A stretch of 64,000 bases of DNA. Origin: Thalassotalea euphylliae (GTDB taxonomy: Bacteria > Pseudomonadota > Gammaproteobacteria > Enterobacterales > Alteromonadaceae). The translations under genes were made by a program, and so were the position numbers. The first letter of the stretch is position 1. Each line of letters opens with the position of its first letter. The notes beneath the pieces were generated by a model. The model searched no databases and was not told where the DNA came from. It saw nothing but the letters and a program-made list of their open reading frames with translations. Below, piece by piece: positions 45,933-54,781 of this stretch. The stretch spans positions 4,030,001 through 4,094,000 of the forward strand of contig NZ_QUOT01000001.1 of assembly GCF_003390375.1 (NCBI RefSeq). Reading direction: 5' to 3'.

Positions 45933-45938
45933 TATCGG

Positions 45939-46397
45939 TTAACAGCCTCTCTGATATAGCCAAATTTGTCGAATACTTTTGGCGCAATCGCTGATCAGAA
46001 AGCCAATAAATAGAAAATGTATAAAATTAACCGAGTCGGTAACCGAGGCAATCGCGAATGGTTTAGTCGACAGTGAGCCACCCCACCACCAAATTAGCAG
46101 CAATGCCATAACCAGCGTTAATCCAAAATAACCAGTTTGATCGCCATATAGGCCAATAAGCTTGTCGCGTTCATCATCACCTTGCAATGCATCTTTATGG
46201 TTGATGGCGGCAACAATAACCATTAACACGGCAAAAATAACACCACAGGTGATCAAATTTTGAATAACTAGGTTAATGATTTCTGCTTCTTCTACTGGCT
46301 GCTTACTCACTAGCTTATTAGTGCCTAACAAGTAAAAGCCGAGGATCAGTAAGTTTGTGACAATTGTTAGCAGTGAAACTTTCATCTTAAATGGCAT
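45939..46397 (-). CDS. Small membrane protein paired with an XRE regulator
   Basis: 152 residues with four predicted membrane helices (about 8-28, 48-65, 90-108, 120-140) and a cytosolic GDDERDKLIGLYGDQ loop. The DERD motif is one I associate with the DUF2178-like group that travels with XRE regulators; I am not certain of the family. Function unknown. ATG 46397 (internal ATG at MKVS is also possible). It precedes the XRE gene by 6 bp, which makes an operon likely. Confidence 0.6.
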   Translation of the reverse strand: MPFKMKVSLLTIVTNLLILGFYLLGTNKLVSKQPVEEAEIINLVIQNLITCGVIFAVLMVIVAAINHKDALQGDDERDKLIGLYGDQTGYFGLTLVMALLLIWWWGGSLSTKPFAIASVTDSVNFIHFLFIGFLISDCAKSIRQIWLYQRGC

Positions 46398-46504
46398 TAC
46401 GAATTCCCTATGTAAAAAATATTAGACATAGATAACTTAGTTGTTGGATAAATAAATGTCAAATATATTTAACATTATGTAAGCTATTCTAGATATGATT
46501 TCAT

Positions 46505-46531
46505 AAAAAAAGGAGCATATATGCTCCTTTT
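46505..46531 (-). terminator. Terminator of the PEP-CTERM gene
   Basis: A perfect palindrome, AAAAGGAGCATA (46508-46519) with TATGCTCCTTTT (46520-46531), and an A run to its left that reads as U tract on the minus strand. Confidence 0.8.
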
Positions 46532-46553
46532 ACTTGTGGGCAACACCCTTCAG

Positions 46554-47090
46554 TTATTGCGCGCGGCGACGTATTCTCAACATTGCTAATGCAGATAAGA
46601 ATAGGGCAGCCATTGCTGGCTCAGGAATAGCTTGTCCAAAACTAATATCGCCAGTAAATGCAATGCCATTAACATCTTCACCTGCGACAAAACCTGGACC
46701 AAACTCTAGACTAAGGCCGCCTGATTCTAGGAAGGCTTCTAAAATATCAATACCGCCAAGTAACTCAGTTGGATCAGCAAGAAATGCGAGCGGCCCCAAA
46801 GGGTCAACGTCATCTAGTGAACTAAAAGTGAAAGCACCAAAGGTGACTTCGAAGAAAAAGTCACTGTCGATTGCCGTTGAAATATCACCAAATCCATTCG
46901 GATCTAAGTTTGATGGGTTATAAGTTATTGAGCCGACAACACCAGAAAAACCATCTGCGATACCAAACAAATTGCCAGGTTCAGCAACTACGTTATCAAC
47001 AATAATATCTTGCATAATTTTGGCTTGGCTTGTTGCGCTGATAAGCATCAACATAACGGCAGCAATTATTAGAGAGATTTTTTTATTCAT
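46554..47090 (-). CDS. PEP-CTERM sorting-domain protein
   Basis: 178 residues: N-terminal signal peptide (MNKKISLIIAAVMLMLISAT, cleaved about SQA), an acidic and glycine-rich middle (many D, G, F and no cysteines), and a C-terminal tripartite signal: IPEP (155-158), a hydrophobic helix (AMAALFLSALAML) and a basic end (RIRRRAQ). Proteins with this tail are substrates of an exosortase, which should anchor or export them; no exosortase is in the window. The middle part is not recognisable. It is 84 bp downstream of the S8 protease gene on the same strand, so they may be co-transcribed. Confidence 0.8.
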   Translation of the reverse strand: MNKKISLIIAAVMLMLISATSQAKIMQDIIVDNVVAEPGNLFGIADGFSGVVGSITYNPSNLDPNGFGDISTAIDSDFFFEVTFGAFTFSSLDDVDPLGPLAFLADPTELLGGIDILEAFLESGGLSLEFGPGFVAGEDVNGIAFTGDISFGQAIPEPAMAALFLSALAMLRIRRRAQ

Positions 47091-47174
47091 TTTATTTCCT
47101 CATTAATTATAAATAGAGCTTATTCTGTCGGTAGAGCGCAGCATATGCTGCGCTACTGAACCGAAATTACTAAC

Positions 47175-50100
47175 TTATTGGCTAGACAAGTCGATTAATG
47201 TAAAGCCTATGTCTGTGCCATCTTGGTCAACAAGGGAAACACCACCTAAGTAGTTTTTACCTGCTGCTAGGTTTCTAAACAGCATGTACATACTTGCTGT
47301 TCTGCCATTTCTAGCTGCACGGCGAATTAAGGTGCGCATATTGCCGTTATCAGTATCAACTTGATACACATTCAGTGGGTAATCGGTCACACCTGAGCTA
47401 CCTGCGTTCCAAGCATGTACGTAAACACGATAACTGACGCCGTCATCAATGCTTTTCGGTTGTACAAGGGTGATAACTTCGTTAGAGGTAGCGGTAGTTG
47501 ATGAATCAATCTCTTCGCAACTATCTTCACCTGTACACTCAAATAGGAATAAGTCGAGATCTGCATTAACATCAGACAGCTGGGCATTTTGTAGCGTAAA
47601 GCGAATAGCTTTAGTTGATGCAGGAAGCTGGAAGTCGTGAATGCCTAATCCTGTATCGCTTTCATCAAAGCTTTGATCCGGATCTTGCGTTGCTTGACCT
47701 GGCAATTGCTGAGGCTCTTGCATACCGTGGCTTTGCGCATATATTTCGCCGTCATAGTAGAATTGTACTGGCATAATAATGCGATGGTTAGCGCTACTAA
47801 AACTGTCAACCATTTCTGCAGCAATATCGATTGCTGGTGGTTCAACTGGCTCGACAACGATTGGGCTGTACACGCTATTGGTACCGTTTGACCAAGTAAT
47901 GCTGCCAAAAGCGTATTGGTCCCAAACTGCCTGTTGATTCTGTGCTAATAGCAGTCTGTATGCGACTGTATCATCTGCTGGGATAGTCATTGAGTTGGTG
48001 GTTACCCACGCGCCATCAACAAATACTTGAACAGTTACGTCAACGCCTGTCGGAGCGACAACGTTTGCTGTGTATGTTGATTCACTGCCCGTAACATCTG
48101 TTGCATATCGGATTGCTGCTTCTGGTAAGCCTAATTCTGAAACAGCAATTGACGGGTGGTTAAAGTTACTACCTGGCAAATAACCGAAATCAGGTAAAAT
48201 GCCACAAATACCAGCAATGCCTGTCGTGTTGTTCATAAAGTTTTCAATGAAAACAACTTCGTCATCTTTACCACAAACAAAGCCTGCGTAGTCAAACTGG
48301 TTAGCGTCATAAATAAAGCCCGGAGAAACTGCTGCATTAGGAACTACATGCCCTGAGCCAAAATCAAGTGAATCGCCTGGCGTGCTGCCGTCTTCTTTTA
48401 GCACATTTTGTCTTGCTGTTGTCATAATTGCTGAGCGCATTGCTGCAGGACTCCAACTAGGATGTTGCTCTTTGATAAGCGCTGCGATGCCCGCAATATG
48501 AGGGCTAGACATTGATGTACCTTGAAGGTATTGGAAGGTATCACCAGTTACATTTGCTGCTAGTATTTGTAACCCTGGAGCAGTGATGTCTGGTACTAAT
48601 AAATCAGCATCAGCGAGACTTGGTCCACGAGAGCTAAAGTTAGCCATAATGTTTCCAGTGACACTACTTTGCGTTTGAAGACTTGCAGAGAAGGTTACGT
48701 TAACATTTTGACCACCCGTTAAATCTGCAGCTAGTGCTAAGCCATCTGTATTTCCTACCATAAACGCAGGAATTGTTGGAGCAGGGCTAATTGTGCCTCC
48801 CATCGCAAATGGGGCGCCACCAGGCTGGTTGTTGTACACGATGACACCAGTTGCACCAGCCGCCTCAGCATTGGCGATTTTAGTGGTAAAGCCACACGAG
48901 CCACGGCTAACTAAGGCAATTTTTCCCGCTATATCAGCTGGGTTTGTGAACGCACTACAGCCTTCAACGGGTAATGAGGCGGCGATATCTTGAGTAAGGT
49001 CAGGTAAACCTGACATTGCTGGAGTAAAACTCGCTTCAGCTGCGATTAATGTTGTGCCTGAAAGTGAGCCAGAGTTAATTTGAACACCCTGTGCAGGCAC
49101 TGTACCATCGTAAGATGAGGCGCCAACATTGGTAACCCAAGGTACAGGCATACCTACTGTGCCAGCACCTGGGCCATCGTTGCCCGCCGACGTAGCGACA
49201 AAGACACCACCATTAGTTGCTGATAAAAATGCAACTGCTGGAGAGGTCATTAAAAATTCTGTGCTACCGCTGATAGAGTAGTTAATCACGTCAACACCAT
49301 CGGCAACCGCTGCCTCGATAGCTGCTGAAGTATCACTGCTAAAACAACTACCGCGGGTGTCACCACCAATCACAAAGTCCCAACAAGCTTTATAAGCCGC
49401 GACACGAGCACGCGGTGCCATACCACGAGCAGCACCAGCATCTTGCCCGTTTACTATGGAATTGCTAAGCGCGTTACCTGCTGCTGTTCCCGCAACATGT
49501 GAGCCATGGCCGTCAATATCACGTGGTGAAAAAACCTCATAATCAGCAAAGTTAAGGCCTGCGTTTGCTAATGCTGCGCTAATACCTGCATTGAAGTATT
49601 TCGCCCCAATGAGTTTGTTGTTACAGGCAAATGTGTTGTCCGTATTAATATCACAAGAACCATTCCAACCCTGATCAGCGCCAAATGCTGAGTAGCCGGT
49701 ACCATCAAAACTTGGGTGATTCGGGTTGATACCTGAGTCAACAATACCAACCACAACATCTTCGCCTAAGGTGCCAGTGTCATGAAGCCCACTAGGTGTG
49801 GTCAAATTTAAAAATTGAGGTGTATTAGCCGTGTCTAACGTTAACATTTCGTCAGGCCAAATATGGAGTACATCTGGATGATTTTTAAGCGCTTCTAACT
49901 GTTTATCAGTTAATTTAACCGTGACGCCATTAAAAGTGTGACCGTACTGATACACAGGTTCAGGTAAACTTGATGACGAAATAAATGCTCGTTGTTTTGC
50001 GTGCAGTTGAGCTACATAGCTACGATTGGTTTCACTCTGGGCATTGTATCTTGCTTGACTAGCTGGCACTCCGCGGCTCGGAATGTCAGCGGTTGCCATT

Positions 50101-50264
50101 GCATTATCAATCGCTGAAGGGTCTTTAAGTTGGATAATATAAAGCCCTTTGAGCTTAGTTTTTACTTCTTCATCAGTAGCAGGGTTAGGTGTGGCATAAG
50201 TGGTACTTGCTATTAAGCCAGCAGCCATAACGAAGCTAGCACAAACGGTATTGCGATATTTCAT
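47175..50264 (-). CDS. Secreted S8 (subtilisin-like) serine protease with PA domain
   Basis: 1029 residues. A signal peptide (residues 1-24), an I9 propeptide (about 40-145), and the S8 catalytic domain with D176 (VGIVDSGINPNH), H253 (DIDGHGSHVAGT), oxyanion N362 (SAGNDG) and S584 (GTSMSSPHIAGIAAL). A protease-associated (PA) domain (about 430-520) is inserted in the catalytic domain, and two beta-rich C-terminal domains (700-1029) follow, with no sorting tail. Likely an extracellular protein-degrading enzyme. ATG 50264 is preceded by AAAGGAAA. The adjacent PEP-CTERM gene downstream may be in the same transcript. Confidence 0.92.
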   Translation of the reverse strand: MKYRNTVCASFVMAAGLIASTTYATPNPATDEEVKTKLKGLYIIQLKDPSAIDNAMATADIPSRGVPASQARYNAQSETNRSYVAQLHAKQRAFISSSSLPEPVYQYGHTFNGVTVKLTDKQLEALKNHPDVLHIWPDEMLTLDTANTPQFLNLTTPSGLHDTGTLGEDVVVGIVDSGINPNHPSFDGTGYSAFGADQGWNGSCDINTDNTFACNNKLIGAKYFNAGISAALANAGLNFADYEVFSPRDIDGHGSHVAGTAAGNALSNSIVNGQDAGAARGMAPRARVAAYKACWDFVIGGDTRGSCFSSDTSAAIEAAVADGVDVINYSISGSTEFLMTSPAVAFLSATNGGVFVATSAGNDGPGAGTVGMPVPWVTNVGASSYDGTVPAQGVQINSGSLSGTTLIAAEASFTPAMSGLPDLTQDIAASLPVEGCSAFTNPADIAGKIALVSRGSCGFTTKIANAEAAGATGVIVYNNQPGGAPFAMGGTISPAPTIPAFMVGNTDGLALAADLTGGQNVNVTFSASLQTQSSVTGNIMANFSSRGPSLADADLLVPDITAPGLQILAANVTGDTFQYLQGTSMSSPHIAGIAALIKEQHPSWSPAAMRSAIMTTARQNVLKEDGSTPGDSLDFGSGHVVPNAAVSPGFIYDANQFDYAGFVCGKDDEVVFIENFMNNTTGIAGICGILPDFGYLPGSNFNHPSIAVSELGLPEAAIRYATDVTGSESTYTANVVAPTGVDVTVQVFVDGAWVTTNSMTIPADDTVAYRLLLAQNQQAVWDQYAFGSITWSNGTNSVYSPIVVEPVEPPAIDIAAEMVDSFSSANHRIIMPVQFYYDGEIYAQSHGMQEPQQLPGQATQDPDQSFDESDTGLGIHDFQLPASTKAIRFTLQNAQLSDVNADLDLFLFECTGEDSCEEIDSSTTATSNEVITLVQPKSIDDGVSYRVYVHAWNAGSSGVTDYPLNVYQVDTDNGNMRTLIRRAARNGRTASMYMLFRNLAAGKNYLGGVSLVDQDGTDIGFTLIDLSSQ

Positions 50265-50672
50265 TATGTTTCCTTTTATCTTTATTGTGGTAACTGAAAC
50301 TTGAGTACAATTTGCTTTTAGTGAAGCAAACGCCTGTCATCACTCATCACATTTCAGCAAAGAACCAAAAGCAATTTTTAATCCAATTGTAAAAACTATG
50401 TAAACAATGTGTATTTATTATGTTTTTTAACGGTTTGGTCGCTTTATGTTCAAAAAAGAAAAAAGGAGGAGGCAACAAAGATGTAAATAAGTTTGACGTA
50501 TAGACTGGTTAACATTTATGTAAATATTTTTATACGACAATTGAAGAAACATAATATGGTACAATAGTTTAATTATTAGCTTAGAAGTACGAGTGTTTAT
50601 CTATCACCTGTATTTTTACTATTTAGCTAGTGAATAACTGTAAATATTTATGACAGAGGCCATGCAGAGTTT
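50265..50672. other. Divergent intergenic region, protease and rsuA
   Basis: About 408 bp, very AT-rich. It must carry the promoters of the protease (minus strand) and rsuA (plus strand). TTGACG near 50492 with TTATGT 17 bp later is one weak plus-strand candidate. A short eight-codon frame (50650-50676) overlaps the rsuA start. I see no gene or repeat otherwise. Confidence 0.4.
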
Positions 50673-51365
50673 GTGAGACTAGATAAATATATTTGTAAAA
50701 GCACTGAGTTAACCCGTAATGAAGCGAAGAAGCTGCTTAAAAGTGGCGAAGTGCGGGTTGATAGTGAAGTAATTAAAAATGGTGCCTTTAAAGTTGCAGA
50801 TGGTGCTGAGGTGACAATCGAAGGTGAGCAGTTAACTCTTATTGGTCAACGCTATATTATGATGAATAAGCCGCAAGATACGATTTGTTCAAACGTTGAT
50901 GAAGTGCACCCTTCCTTGCTGCATTTTTTAGAAATTGATCGTGCTTTTGACCTGCATATTGCTGGCCGGTTAGATGCTGATACTACGGGCTTAGTGTTAA
51001 TTACCGATGACGGTAAATGGTCGCACAATATTATCTCGCCAAAAAAGCAGTGTGAGAAAACATATCGCGTTTGGCTAGCCGAGCCAGTCACCTATGAGGT
51101 TACAGAAAAGTTTGCGGAAGGTGTTCAATTACATTGTGAAAATCAGCTCACTCTGCCAGCCAAGCTTGAAATGATTGATGAGCGAGAAGTGCTGCTGACT
51201 ATAGTTGAAGGTAAATATCACCAAGTTAAGCGGATGTTTGCTGCAGTTGGTAACCATGTTGTGGCACTGCATCGTGAGCGTATTGGCGGCATTACTTTAG
51301 ATGACGATTTAATGCTGGGTGAGTGGCGTTACTTAACCGAGCAGGAAATAGCTTTGTTTCTCTAG
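50673..51365 (+). CDS. rsuA: 16S rRNA pseudouridine(516) synthase
   Basis: 230 residues against 231 in E. coli RsuA. An N-terminal S4 RNA-binding domain (MRLDKYICKSTELTRNEAKK, residues 1-60) is followed by the synthase domain with the catalytic aspartate in AGRLDADTTGLVLITDDG and the motifs KTYRVWL and EGKYHQVKRMFAAVGN. It modifies U516 of 16S rRNA. GTG 50673 gives the usual start; the TGA of an eight-codon upstream frame overlaps it, which could couple translation. It lies alone between the divergent protease and lepB. Confidence 0.93.
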   Translation: MRLDKYICKSTELTRNEAKKLLKSGEVRVDSEVIKNGAFKVADGAEVTIEGEQLTLIGQRYIMMNKPQDTICSNVDEVHPSLLHFLEIDRAFDLHIAGRLDADTTGLVLITDDGKWSHNIISPKKQCEKTYRVWLAEPVTYEVTEKFAEGVQLHCENQLTLPAKLEMIDEREVLLTIVEGKYHQVKRMFAAVGNHVVALHRERIGGITLDDDLMLGEWRYLTEQEIALFL

Positions 51366-51605
51366 CACCTAGTTAATTTTCCCAGATTCGCGAAGCATAC
51401 CAGCCAAATGTTACAAAATATTATGATGCGGAACTTAATGGGAGTGATTGAGTCTTAAACTCAAGTATTTAGCTCAGTATTAATGTCAATAAATAGTGCT
51501 GCTAGCTGATTGATTAAAAATACGATTTTTATAATCACAGTAGTTTTTTGCTAGTGTTTTAAATTCTAACAATCACAATCTTTCGTTGTTTAAAAAGGAC
51601 TCGTA

Positions 51606-52292
51606 ATGACTAGGAAACTTGGCTCTTCTTTTAAGGTATGGTTCAAAGAAAACCGTTCACTTTTTGTCTTTATCGCATTAATGTGTGTGTTTCGAAGCGC
51701 AGTGGCAGATTGGAACGATGTGCCTACCGGCTCAATGAAGCCGACTATCGTTGAAGGTGATCGTATTTTTATCAATAAAATGGCCTATGACTTACGGGTG
51801 CCATTTACCCATATTTCACTAATGAAAACCGGTGAGCCTGCTTATGGTGATATTGTTATTTTTGACTCAAAAGCCGCGGATAATCGCCTGGTTAAGCGGG
51901 TGATTGGCTTACCCGGTGATACCGTGTCGATGATCGACAATCGCGTATTTATTAATGAACAGCCGTCAAACTATAAAATAGTCGATACTTCAAATACAGT
52001 TAATGACTATATAGAGCAGCCTAGCCATGCAAGCAGCAAACAGCACTTTGTTCGCACTTCCCACACTAAACGAGCGTTTGATAGTTTTAACCAAGTTACT
52101 GTGCCTGAAGGGCATTATTTAGTATTAGGCGATAACCGAGATAACAGCGCTGATTCACGCTTTATTGGCTTTGTACCTCGCGGTGAAATAGTGGGTAAAA
52201 GTGAGCATGTTGCTTTTTCAATGAACTATGACAACTATTATTTACCAAGATTAGAGCGCTTCTTTAAACCGCTTGATCCTGAACAAACCTAG
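51606..52292 (+). CDS. lepB: Signal peptidase I (S26), short paralogue
   Basis: 228 residues with one N-terminal transmembrane helix (about 18-35), then the catalytic dyad: S43 in VPTGSMKPT and K97 in RLVKRVIGLPGD. The box GDNRDNSADSR is intact. It is shorter than the principal LepB, which usually carries two N-terminal helices and clusters with lepA; that locus is absent here, so this is probably an extra copy with special substrates, an inference. ATG 51606 with AAAGGA upstream. It is followed by a 53-residue membrane protein gene. Confidence 0.85.
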   Translation: MTRKLGSSFKVWFKENRSLFVFIALMCVFRSAVADWNDVPTGSMKPTIVEGDRIFINKMAYDLRVPFTHISLMKTGEPAYGDIVIFDSKAADNRLVKRVIGLPGDTVSMIDNRVFINEQPSNYKIVDTSNTVNDYIEQPSHASSKQHFVRTSHTKRAFDSFNQVTVPEGHYLVLGDNRDNSADSRFIGFVPRGEIVGKSEHVAFSMNYDNYYLPRLERFFKPLDPEQT

Positions 52293-52391
52293 GGCTAATT
52301 GATAACTAAGAGTAGCTAAGCAACTTAGCTATGACAGTATCGCAATGGAAAAGGAATACTTGAACTGAAACATTCGAAAGGGAGCGATTAG

Positions 52392-52553
52392 ATGAGGGCG
52401 TTGGTGATAGTGCTCTGCGGAGTTATGGCTGTTATTTGTTATTGGCTTGGCTTCGACAAGGGCATTTTGTTAGTAGTAGGCGCTGGTATGTTGTTCGAGT
52501 TTTTATTTTGGCTAGGGCTAATGGGTTGTGAAGACCAAGACTTCGGTAGTTAG
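52392..52553 (+). CDS. Small two-helix membrane protein (53 residues)
   Basis: A 53-codon gene, MRALVIVLCGVMAVICYWLG then FDKGILLVVGAGMLFEFLFW and a polar tail ending in GCEDQDFGS. Two transmembrane helices are evident. GGGAG lies about 7 bp before ATG 52392, a good ribosome binding site for so small a gene. It is 100 bp after lepB on the same strand and before a terminator. I do not recognise a family. Conservation in relatives would settle whether it is real. Confidence 0.6.
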   Translation: MRALVIVLCGVMAVICYWLGFDKGILLVVGAGMLFEFLFWLGLMGCEDQDFGS

Positions 52554-52614
52554 GCCGATTGCCAAATTTATGGTGTCTTACGAAGTTCACTTTATGCTCA
52601 TTGTTTGATGCACT

Positions 52615-52642
52615 AAAAAACAGGAGCAAGCTCCTGTTTTTA
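52615..52642. terminator. Bidirectional terminator
   Basis: CAGGAG/CTCCTG stem (52621-52626 and 52631-52636), loop CAAG, with A and T runs on both sides. It ends lepB and the small gene, and may serve the minus-strand DUF1244 operon. Confidence 0.75.
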
Positions 52643-52685
52643 TTCTCGTAATTTAGTGTCCTAATTTAGCGAGTTAACTCTTGGA

Positions 52686-52780
52686 TTTAACTTATTAAGC
52701 TATTGTTTTGAATTTAACCCGTTAAGTTATTTCTTTGGGTTTAACTCGCTAAGCTATTTCTTTGGGTTTAACTCGTTAAA
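52686..52780. repeat. 27-bp tandem repeat at the 3' end of the DUF1244 gene
   Basis: About 3.5 copies start at 52686, 52713, 52740 and 52767, each exactly 27 bp apart (pattern TTTAACTCGCTAAGCTATTT then CTTTGGG). The last complete copy includes the DUF1244 stop codon and its final codons, so the earlier copies repeat the ending ELNPKK-stop beyond the real stop. Confidence 0.8.
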
Positions 52781-53056
52781 CTTTGCCAACTGCTCTGGCG
52801 TGGCTGGTGTTTGGTGCTTTTCTTTCCACTCGCTGTACGGCATACCGTAAACACTTTCACGTGCAGTATCAATATCTACTTCCACGCCTAACTTCTCTGC
52901 TTCAGCAACTGTCCACTTAGAAAAGCAGTTACGGCAAAAGCCAGCTAAGTTCATTAATTCAATATTTTGCACGTCTTTGCGGCTATCTAAATGCGCTAAT
53001 AAACGGCGAAATACCGCTGCTTGGATCTCAATTTCTTTATCCATTGTCTTACTCAT
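52754..53056 (-). CDS. DUF1244 family protein
   Basis: 100 residues, mostly helical. The conserved core ELMNLAGFCRNCFSKW, followed by AEAEKLGVEVD and YGMPYSEWKEKHQ, identifies the DUF1244 family, widely conserved in proteobacteria and of unknown function. The two cysteines in CRNC could bind metal, which is an inference. ATG 53056 overlaps the csiV stop by 8 bp, so the pair is translationally coupled. Its 3' end sits in a 27-bp tandem repeat. Confidence 0.85.
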   Translation of the reverse strand: MSKTMDKEIEIQAAVFRRLLAHLDSRKDVQNIELMNLAGFCRNCFSKWTVAEAEKLGVEVDIDTARESVYGMPYSEWKEKHQTPATPEQLAKFNELNPKK

Positions 53057-54707
53057 TCTCTGTCTTGGTTTCTGGTACTGGTGGTTTATATCGACGAATT
53101 TGCACCACCATACCCATATACGGGTGATCGAAATAGTGTACTTCTTTGCTGATCACACGTTTATTCTGGCTAAACGGGATCAGTTTATAAGTAAATTTAT
53201 CCGTGTTAATCGCTTGCTGGTTTGCCTGTTTTTCAGCGAATTCATCTGCTGCGTAAGGTACTGCGACGTTAAAGTCTGCGGTGATAAACAAATAGTGATT
53301 AAGGTGAAGTCTAAACAGGCCATCAAGCAGCCAATCTTGGTTTGGCGCTGTAGGCTCAACTAATGCTTCTTCTGCCGCCAGTTGCCCCTCTACTAGTAGG
53401 CTTTCACCACTATTTTCATCTAAACCTAGCGTGCTAGTGTCTGGATTATCGATATCTGCCAGCACAGATTCCAGCGTAAATGCGTCTTCATCTAGTTGCT
53501 GATAAATGCTTGCCAGTAGTGCCGCTTGTTGATTATTGCTAGCAAGTTCCGCGTTGTTGATGTCATCAATCGGGCTCTCATCTGCTGATGATAATTGCTC
53601 AGCCAATGCTTTTAACGACAATTGTGATTGATAATCAGCTTTTGCTTGGCGATATTGCTCTTGGTAGTGGTCACCGGTAAATAAACGAATGGCTGGTTCT
53701 AGAGCAGGCTTTTTACGATTGGTGAGAGGCTGTCGCCAACCAAGGTGTAGCAAAGGTTTAAAATTCTTGCTGCGTCTAAGCTGTAGCGCGATATCTTTTA
53801 ATTTTAGTGAGTCGGCATCAATTAAATACGGGGCGTTGCTGTAAACAAATTCATTGCCATCAACTCGGCCTGAAAAATTATCTATCGGAATAACAACTGA
53901 GTCTTTGTTATTGGCAATTTGGCTTAATGCATAGTAATCGCTAATTGTACTTTCAGCATTGGTGATAATTGGCTGGCACAGTGCCTGTTCTGAAGTAGTA
54001 ACTTGCTGGTAATCAAATACAAGTTCAGGTGAATCAAATGTTTGTTCTGCGTCAGCAACTGAGATTAATTCTTGCTCAGTAAGCGGAATAAACGCTTCAA
54101 CTAACCCTAGGTCATTTGAATTTGTCTCGATCGAGTCTGGAGACTCACTAACACCATTACTAACAATACTTTCTTGTTCATCGATGTCGGCTGCTAGACT
54201 ATTTTCACCTTCTGAAAGCAGCTGGTTGCTAAGTTCATCATCTACCATTATTTCGGGCAGTGTTTCGGGTATAGTAGCTTGCTCAGCCTGAGCTAAAGCT
54301 GCTGAACCCAACTCCGGTTCTTCCGTTGGTAACTGTTCAATTTCATCTAACGATTTTGCTTGATGTAGTGCAGGCAGGCTGACTTTTGCTTGCCAGCCCG
54401 GCGCATATACTCGACCTTCACAACTTGGCAGCAGCAGCTCCAAAGTTGAGGTATCAGGTTGCAGATAAGGTGTTAGCAAGTCGATAACTTGGCGATAGCG
54501 TGGCAGTGACGCTTGACCAGAAAAGTTCTCATTGAGCTGCGCTTTGTCGCCAAGCTGACTAAACAAGATCACCTCAACTTCAAACCAGCGTTTGTCGATT
54601 TTTCTAGCCGCAAAACTGGGGGCGCTTAACAGCATAGCCGCTACAGGCAAGAGTGCACACGTTGGCTTAATTATTGTTTTGAGCTGCGCTAATTTCTTGT
54701 TGAGCAT
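53049..54707 (-). CDS. csiV: CsiV family periplasmic protein
   Basis: 552 residues with a signal peptide (about 1-33) followed by RWFEVEVILFSQLG, the opening of the CsiV family, which is adjacent to mfd in relatives. Conserved pieces at the end include LHLGWRQP, GLFRLHLNHYLFI and YFDHPYMGMVVQIRRY. In Vibrio the protein helps peptidoglycan and D-amino-acid stress response. The middle (about 120-260 and 380-440) consists of long acidic, low-complexity insertions, so the protein is longer than I expect for the family. ATG 54707. It lies 74 bp after mfd on the same strand. Confidence 0.82.
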   Translation of the reverse strand: MLNKKLAQLKTIIKPTCALLPVAAMLLSAPSFAARKIDKRWFEVEVILFSQLGDKAQLNENFSGQASLPRYRQVIDLLTPYLQPDTSTLELLLPSCEGRVYAPGWQAKVSLPALHQAKSLDEIEQLPTEEPELGSAALAQAEQATIPETLPEIMVDDELSNQLLSEGENSLAADIDEQESIVSNGVSESPDSIETNSNDLGLVEAFIPLTEQELISVADAEQTFDSPELVFDYQQVTTSEQALCQPIITNAESTISDYYALSQIANNKDSVVIPIDNFSGRVDGNEFVYSNAPYLIDADSLKLKDIALQLRRSKNFKPLLHLGWRQPLTNRKKPALEPAIRLFTGDHYQEQYRQAKADYQSQLSLKALAEQLSSADESPIDDINNAELASNNQQAALLASIYQQLDEDAFTLESVLADIDNPDTSTLGLDENSGESLLVEGQLAAEEALVEPTAPNQDWLLDGLFRLHLNHYLFITADFNVAVPYAADEFAEKQANQQAINTDKFTYKLIPFSQNKRVISKEVHYFDHPYMGMVVQIRRYKPPVPETKTENE

Positions 54708-54781
54708 ACTACTTGGCTAACCACAGGCTTGTTGCAAACAGAGGCAAAGTTATCATCATAAAGCTATCATAACAGAGCTTA

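Noticed and set aside
46534..46923. Plus-strand frame of 129 codons opposite the PEP-CTERM gene
   Set aside because: It is the antisense shadow of the PEP-CTERM gene; the sense frame has a signal peptide and sorting tail.
52686..52780. Possible CRISPR array in regular repeats
   Set aside because: The 27-bp units are contiguous with no spacers and include a gene end; there are no cas genes.
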